From Uranotaenia lowii (Eukaryota; Arthropoda; Insecta; Diptera; Culicidae), in contig NC_073692.1 in assembly GCF_029784155.1 (NCBI RefSeq), positions 232,139,503 to 232,203,502 of the forward strand: a stretch of 64,000 bases of DNA, read 5' to 3'. Position numbers and translations under genes: made by a program. Each line of letters opens with the position of its first letter. The first letter of the stretch is position 1. This document shows, piece after piece, positions 59,304 to 64,000 of this stretch. Under the pieces are notes generated by a model. It had not been told where the DNA came from. It was given only the letters and a program-made list of their open reading frames with translations, and did not search any database.

Positions 59304-62300
59304 CAATATATTGAAAGAAGGTACTTTCTTACTGCGAAATAACTTATTATGTATAACCAGAAATCAGCACATAAAAAAAGAATATAGTATAGAATCCAAA
59401 TTGAATGAAGCATTTCCTGTATGAAGCTTGCAGACAATCAGATTGCATAAAAAACTGTTATACGTTAGTTTATAAACGCCGCAACGTAGGCAAAATTCAT
59501 CCCCCTCAAGCGGCAAAAAACCGTTACAAAATACCCGTAAATGCTCGAATTTCTTTGAAAACTTTGAACTTCACCTAGTAGGTAGATGTGCTTGTGAATT
59601 TTCAAAAATTTTCCACTTCGTGCGGGTGTTTAATCAACGAAAAAGAAAAGTCGGTCTACCAAACTCACGCAGCTGTTACTTGCAATTCTCTGGACCGAAT
59701 TATACCAATCAACTTCTGTTGAATTACTTAGAGTGTTGACTTTGAATTTGCTAACCTTTTATCTTTTTAATATTTTAGAAAGGTAATGAAATGTAGGGAC
59801 ACTTTTTTTTTAATTGTCACTTTATCCCCCTTTTCCCCAAATTTACATGAGCAAATTGTGAAAAAATTTGTATTTACTTCAGAATTTGAGCTTTTTAATT
59901 CTTCATTATGTTTCGAATTTTAATGGAGTGACAAATTTGAAAAAGTCAAATAGGGGGTGAATAGTGTTATAACACTGAAAAATTTGAATATTTTTTTTTC
60001 TGAAGTCATACATTCATTGCCTTTACCATGCAGTTTCTTTTTCATTCTGTCAGATAGAAGAAATCAATAAAAATATTCAAACTATATACATATGTATGGA
60101 CGCATAAGATTGGCAATTTCCTTAAATTTTCAGAAATTCTTATGCCTTATTAGTAAGAAATTTAAATTGTAGTCAAATCCTCCATTGGAGTGATCAGTTT
60201 TCCAGTAGACACTCAAGAAACGTGTGACTTGAATCGACAGTCTTTGGTACCTTCTAATCTTTCTGTTTGACACCAAAATTTCACAAAATGAAATCAATCG
60301 TAATATACAACAAGTTATGGTCTCATGAAATAAATTTTTAAGGAAGATTCAGCAACGGAATGTTCCTCACTATGATTTTTCTTTGTAGTTCAAAATATCT
60401 TTAAAGCCGAAGGAATCGGGACAAAATATTATAATAAAACTCTACTTCAAGATAAAAAGGCTAAGACGAATCTGAAATTCAATTATACATTTCTTTTGTT
60501 TACAGTTGGTTTATTGACAATTTTAAATCTTTACAAAGTGATATCTAACTCATTCCAAAATCCAATGCAGTACTCTTCTCACTTGCGTTTAGAAAGTATT
60601 CATAATAAGATTACAAAATAACAATTGAGTTTTTGAATCACAGTAAAGATTCTCTTGCACGAATTCATCTTCCCCTCGATTTTAAATCATTCAAATATGA
60701 ATTATGAAACTTCTAACTAACCTTCAAACTAAACTTATTAAGAAATTAAAAAAAAGATCCAATTTAATTTAATTTGGTTTGAAATCTATCACATTAAGCA
60801 TTAATATAATATGACCGTAAAAAATTTCAAGAATATATGTACTAACAAACAGAAATTGAATATTAAAATTTTGAATTTTAATAGTTGAAGTTTAAGATTT
60901 AAAAACTTTTCTTTTAAAAAGTTTAAGATTTTAAAAGATTTCTAAATTCAAGTTAATGCGTTAATAAAATACAACAGATTCCAGAGCAACAAAAAATCAA
61001 AGAAGAAATTGTGGGCAGCTTTTGTAACTTTTACGTTTTTTATGAGTTTTTAGAGCCAAAAAGGTATAAAAACTATTCATAAAAGCTGTATCAATATGAA
61101 GGAATTGGTGTTTTGAGAAAGAGATTCAAATTCATCTTCAAAACTCAAATCTGCATTCACAATTATAACACAAGGAAAAAAAATTCACATTTTCCGAGGT
61201 GCAAAGAATTTGAAAACTGATTTTGATTCATTTACCGTAATAGTAATTTACCGTGACTTCTGGACGACAAAATTATAGAATTAAAAAACAAATTAAATAC
61301 ATTTTTTTTCAAATCGTTGTTATTTAGGAACAAAATCTGTATAGTTTTTTTTTGGGAACTAACCATTTAGTGGCATTCTTCCCAAAAATCTGCATCGATG
61401 AATGAATAAAAAATAATATATAGATTCAAAATAATTATTTGTTGTTCATGTAAATAGGTCAGCTGCTTCATCAGTTATCATTGACCGATGGGACTCTTAA
61501 CTTATTAGTTTTCTAACAACAAATCTGACAAAAAATCGAGTTAAGGACGCAAATTTTTTACAAAATCAGTTTGCCAATGTTCTATTTTTTTCTTTGTGGA
61601 TTTAAACTTTCCCGTTATGAGTCGATTATTTCTTCGGAAACAAGGCAATCCATCAAGCGAACATTCGGAAGAGCTTTTTTTGACTTTTGACTTATACTGC
61701 TGAATTTCAAGATCTACACCAATTATATCGCCGAAATCTTATCTTATCATTCAGCTCATCCACATAATTATTTTGAAACTTTAAGTTAAAATCCAGTTTT
61801 AACGTTTGAAACTCTGCATCTGAAAGTTTGGTTTTTTCAATTACTATTGATAAATACTCTTCACTAAATTAACCTTTCATGGCTTCATTCCATGTTTTTC
61901 ATTATAAATCAGTATTATTTTAAGAGTTTGGAATAATGAATAGGTACCTACATGAAAAACTAAAATCTATTTTTCACTTTTTTTATAATTTATGGGTTGC
62001 TATTTCATTTATTTCAGTACAATTATTATTGAAATTTTGTATTATTACCTTAAATTCAAGAGCAAATTAATTAAAAATAAGTTCAAGAAGCTTCATACTT
62101 CAGTATCTGATTTTGATAATCTTATTTTCAACACAATTTATATTTAGAGAGTTTATTTTTTATATTGAGAATTTGAAAAATCAAAACCAGAATTTTGAAC
62201 AAGGGTTGTGTTTCCAAATTGAAAATAATATTACGAAATTTCCAAGTCACTATTTAGTAAATTACTCCAATGAAAAATTTAATTATCGTTTATCAGTTTG

Positions 62301-62830
62301 TAGTTCATAGCTTATTAACTAAAACTTATCTCAAAACTATACTTTTTGTATGATCTAGCACTAAAAAATATTCAGCTTATCAACGTGTGTATAATTTTCG
62401 TTTGTAAAATGACATTTATATCGAGAAATTCTTTAAAGATCCTTGAAAGTGACAATTTCAAACTACCAGATAAACAAATAATGACAATTTTTTTTACTAG
62501 CATTTTTTTTGCAGGTAATATTAAAGATTTTCTGGTTGTTCTATAGATATTGTTAAAGTTTGTTAAAAGATATCATTAGATAGTCTTCTCTTATTTCATA
62601 TTTTTCGAAATACATGTGATATTATTCAGTGAAAATTGTGCTCATTTGAAAATGGAAACCCTAACCCCCTCCCCACTTTTTCGCTTTTTCAAAATGATCG
62701 TTTTTTCACCAGATATTACGTTCCTTCATATTGACTGATTTTTGAAAATTGGGAAAATGATGAGTAGCGCCAACCGAAGTTATTTATTAATATAGCTTTA
62801 AAACAGTCCCAATACCTTTCAATATTTAGA
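59304..62830. other. AT-rich stretch, no gene seen
   Basis: Long A/T-rich sequence with only incidental frames, and no recognisable protein, RNA or bounded repeat. Confidence 0.55.
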
Positions 62831-62894
62831 AAAAATGGTTTGAGTGTATAAAAACTACATTCAAAAATGGTTTAAGTGTGTAAAAACGACATTC
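62831..62894. repeat. 32-bp tandem duplication
   Basis: AAAAATGGTTTGAGTGTATA and the following 12 bases are repeated once in direct tandem (62831-62862, 62863-62894) with a few substitutions. Confidence 0.85.
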
Positions 62895-64000
62895 GAAAAA
62901 GTACTGGAAACTAACATCTATGGCCCCTGTTGTTATGCAATTTTTATAATTCTTGAAAAATAAATCCTCAAAGATGATATTTTTCGAAAAATAAAAATTT
63001 GGATTTTTTATAGTAAGCAATCATAAGTTCCATATTAACATAAATGCATTTTTCAAAGTTCCGTATTGTCTGAATAAAGTAATTGCTATCCAATTCTCTA
63101 ACTTCCTTAAAATAAACATTCTTAAATTTTCAATTCAATTGTAAAACTTGCGTTTTTCTTAAATATGTTATTACCGCTAAAAGAAACAAAAATTCGCTAT
63201 CAAAAATATGTTATCTAGGTAGGTTTATGATTTTTACAACTTTACAACGCTCCAAAGCATCATTCGCGTAGGTTCTTTCAACGTTTGCTGAAAATAAAAC
63301 TATAAATGAAATGGGCAATCTTTCTACGCTTGGTGAAAGATTCAAGTGCCCGCTAGATGTTCAAAGTTCGTCTCGGAACGGCTCCCCGAGGATTGAAAAC
63401 AAAAAAAAAACGAAAAACATTTCTGTAAGGTTGCACATTTTGATGGCCCTTCACCATTTTACGACCTGTCCGTCACACGTGAACTCAACCTTAAGTAGCT
63501 TAACCAATAAACTGTGACATTCGTGTTCTCCATGGACCATGGGCCCTCTTCATGGCCACTAACTGGCAACTCACTCGTTCGTTCCGGCGAAAACCAGCTC
63601 CAAAAAGAGAGGCCGTTATCCTAATCGTTGCTTGGGGGAACATTTTCGGGAAAATTCCTACACACAGTAAAACGTCGACAATTAAATCGGATAAAAGGAT
63701 CGCATTTCCACTTTCAGCAACATGTCAACTGTCTTTGCACTGGCCAGTCGGTCTATTCACTGGTATTGTTTTGTGATATTTTTTTTCCCGCGTCGCCATC
63801 AGCCATCAGAATCCGATTTCACGGCTTCCAGATTGGATGGTCGTGAAAAATACGGAACCTTTTTTTCAAAACGTCTTTTTCCTTAAATTCTGAAGTTTTT
63901 CAAAAAACCTCAGTATTTTTTTTAAATCATTAAAAAAGTTATAAAAATAAAGTATACAAGAATATTATTTTTCACCAAAAGTTTAAGACATTCTCACATC
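62895..64000. other. No gene seen; less AT-rich block at about 63240-63850
   Basis: A stretch near 62924-62946 (GCCCCTGTTGTTATGCAATT) resembles part of the P1 arms. The block from 63240 to 63850 is richer in G and C, open in two plus frames without recognised domains, and unique in the window; it may be host exon-flanking or regulatory sequence. Confidence 0.4.

Noticed and set aside
63311..63846. Three short plus-strand frames near the window end
   Set aside because: Overlapping frames without motifs in a less AT-rich block; more likely non-coding.

Overview
The window is AT-rich eukaryotic DNA with spliced genes, no operons, and a dense, nested load of transposable elements (TEs). It most likely comes from a dipteran, probably a mosquito. 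The reasons are an ITmD37E-type mariner, a HARBI1-type PIF/Harbinger, P-element and hAT remnants, insect-type 28S rRNA sequence and a gypsy-class errantivirus with an envelope gene. The mosquito assignment is inference; no species can be named from the sequence alone.

Layout. 1-8.8 kb: long palindromic non-coding repeats (family P1) and an unclassified dispersed repeat (R). 8.8-12.8 kb: a 150-bp 28S rRNA fragment fused to a broken P-element-like transposase gene, itself split by a 238-bp hAT MITE with a perfect 8-bp target duplication. 13.4-14.7 kb: a decayed ITmD37E-like mariner with both ends and its TA duplication. 16.2-23.4 kb: a small MITE and a two-gene PIF/Harbinger element that share one TTA target site; the Harbinger keeps an apparently intact spliced transposase but has a frameshifted MADF-BESS partner, and a 1.8-kb palindrome (P2) sits inside it. 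23.9-27.7 kb: a decayed non-LTR retrotransposon. 29.7-35.2 kb: remnants of a Transposase_21 (CACTA-like) gene and an OTU protease, plus an unidentified four-exon coding model. 35.5-38.2 kb: mariner, LINE, piggyBac-like and SINE fragments. 38.5-39.0 kb: assembly gap.

39.0-48.7 kb is the centrepiece. A minus-strand errantivirus with gag, pol and env lies head-to-head with an LTR-identical, truncated plus-strand copy across 358 bp of (TA)n. The first copy has a primer-binding site, 90-bp leader repeats, a splice donor with a short hydrophobic env leader exon, a matching env splice acceptor and a plausible gag-pol slippery site. Between the splice donor and gag lie three hairpins with different stems but the same apical motif. 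That is where retroviruses carry packaging signals, and it is the best candidate here for an undescribed functional element.

48.7-64 kb: another palindrome (P3), three more hAT-like MITEs, a 5'-truncated LINE inserted into a second copy of R, and long AT-rich stretches where I see no gene. No confidently identified single-copy host gene is present; the best candidates are the four-exon model at 33.9-34.6 kb and a gap-truncated exon at 38.4 kb.
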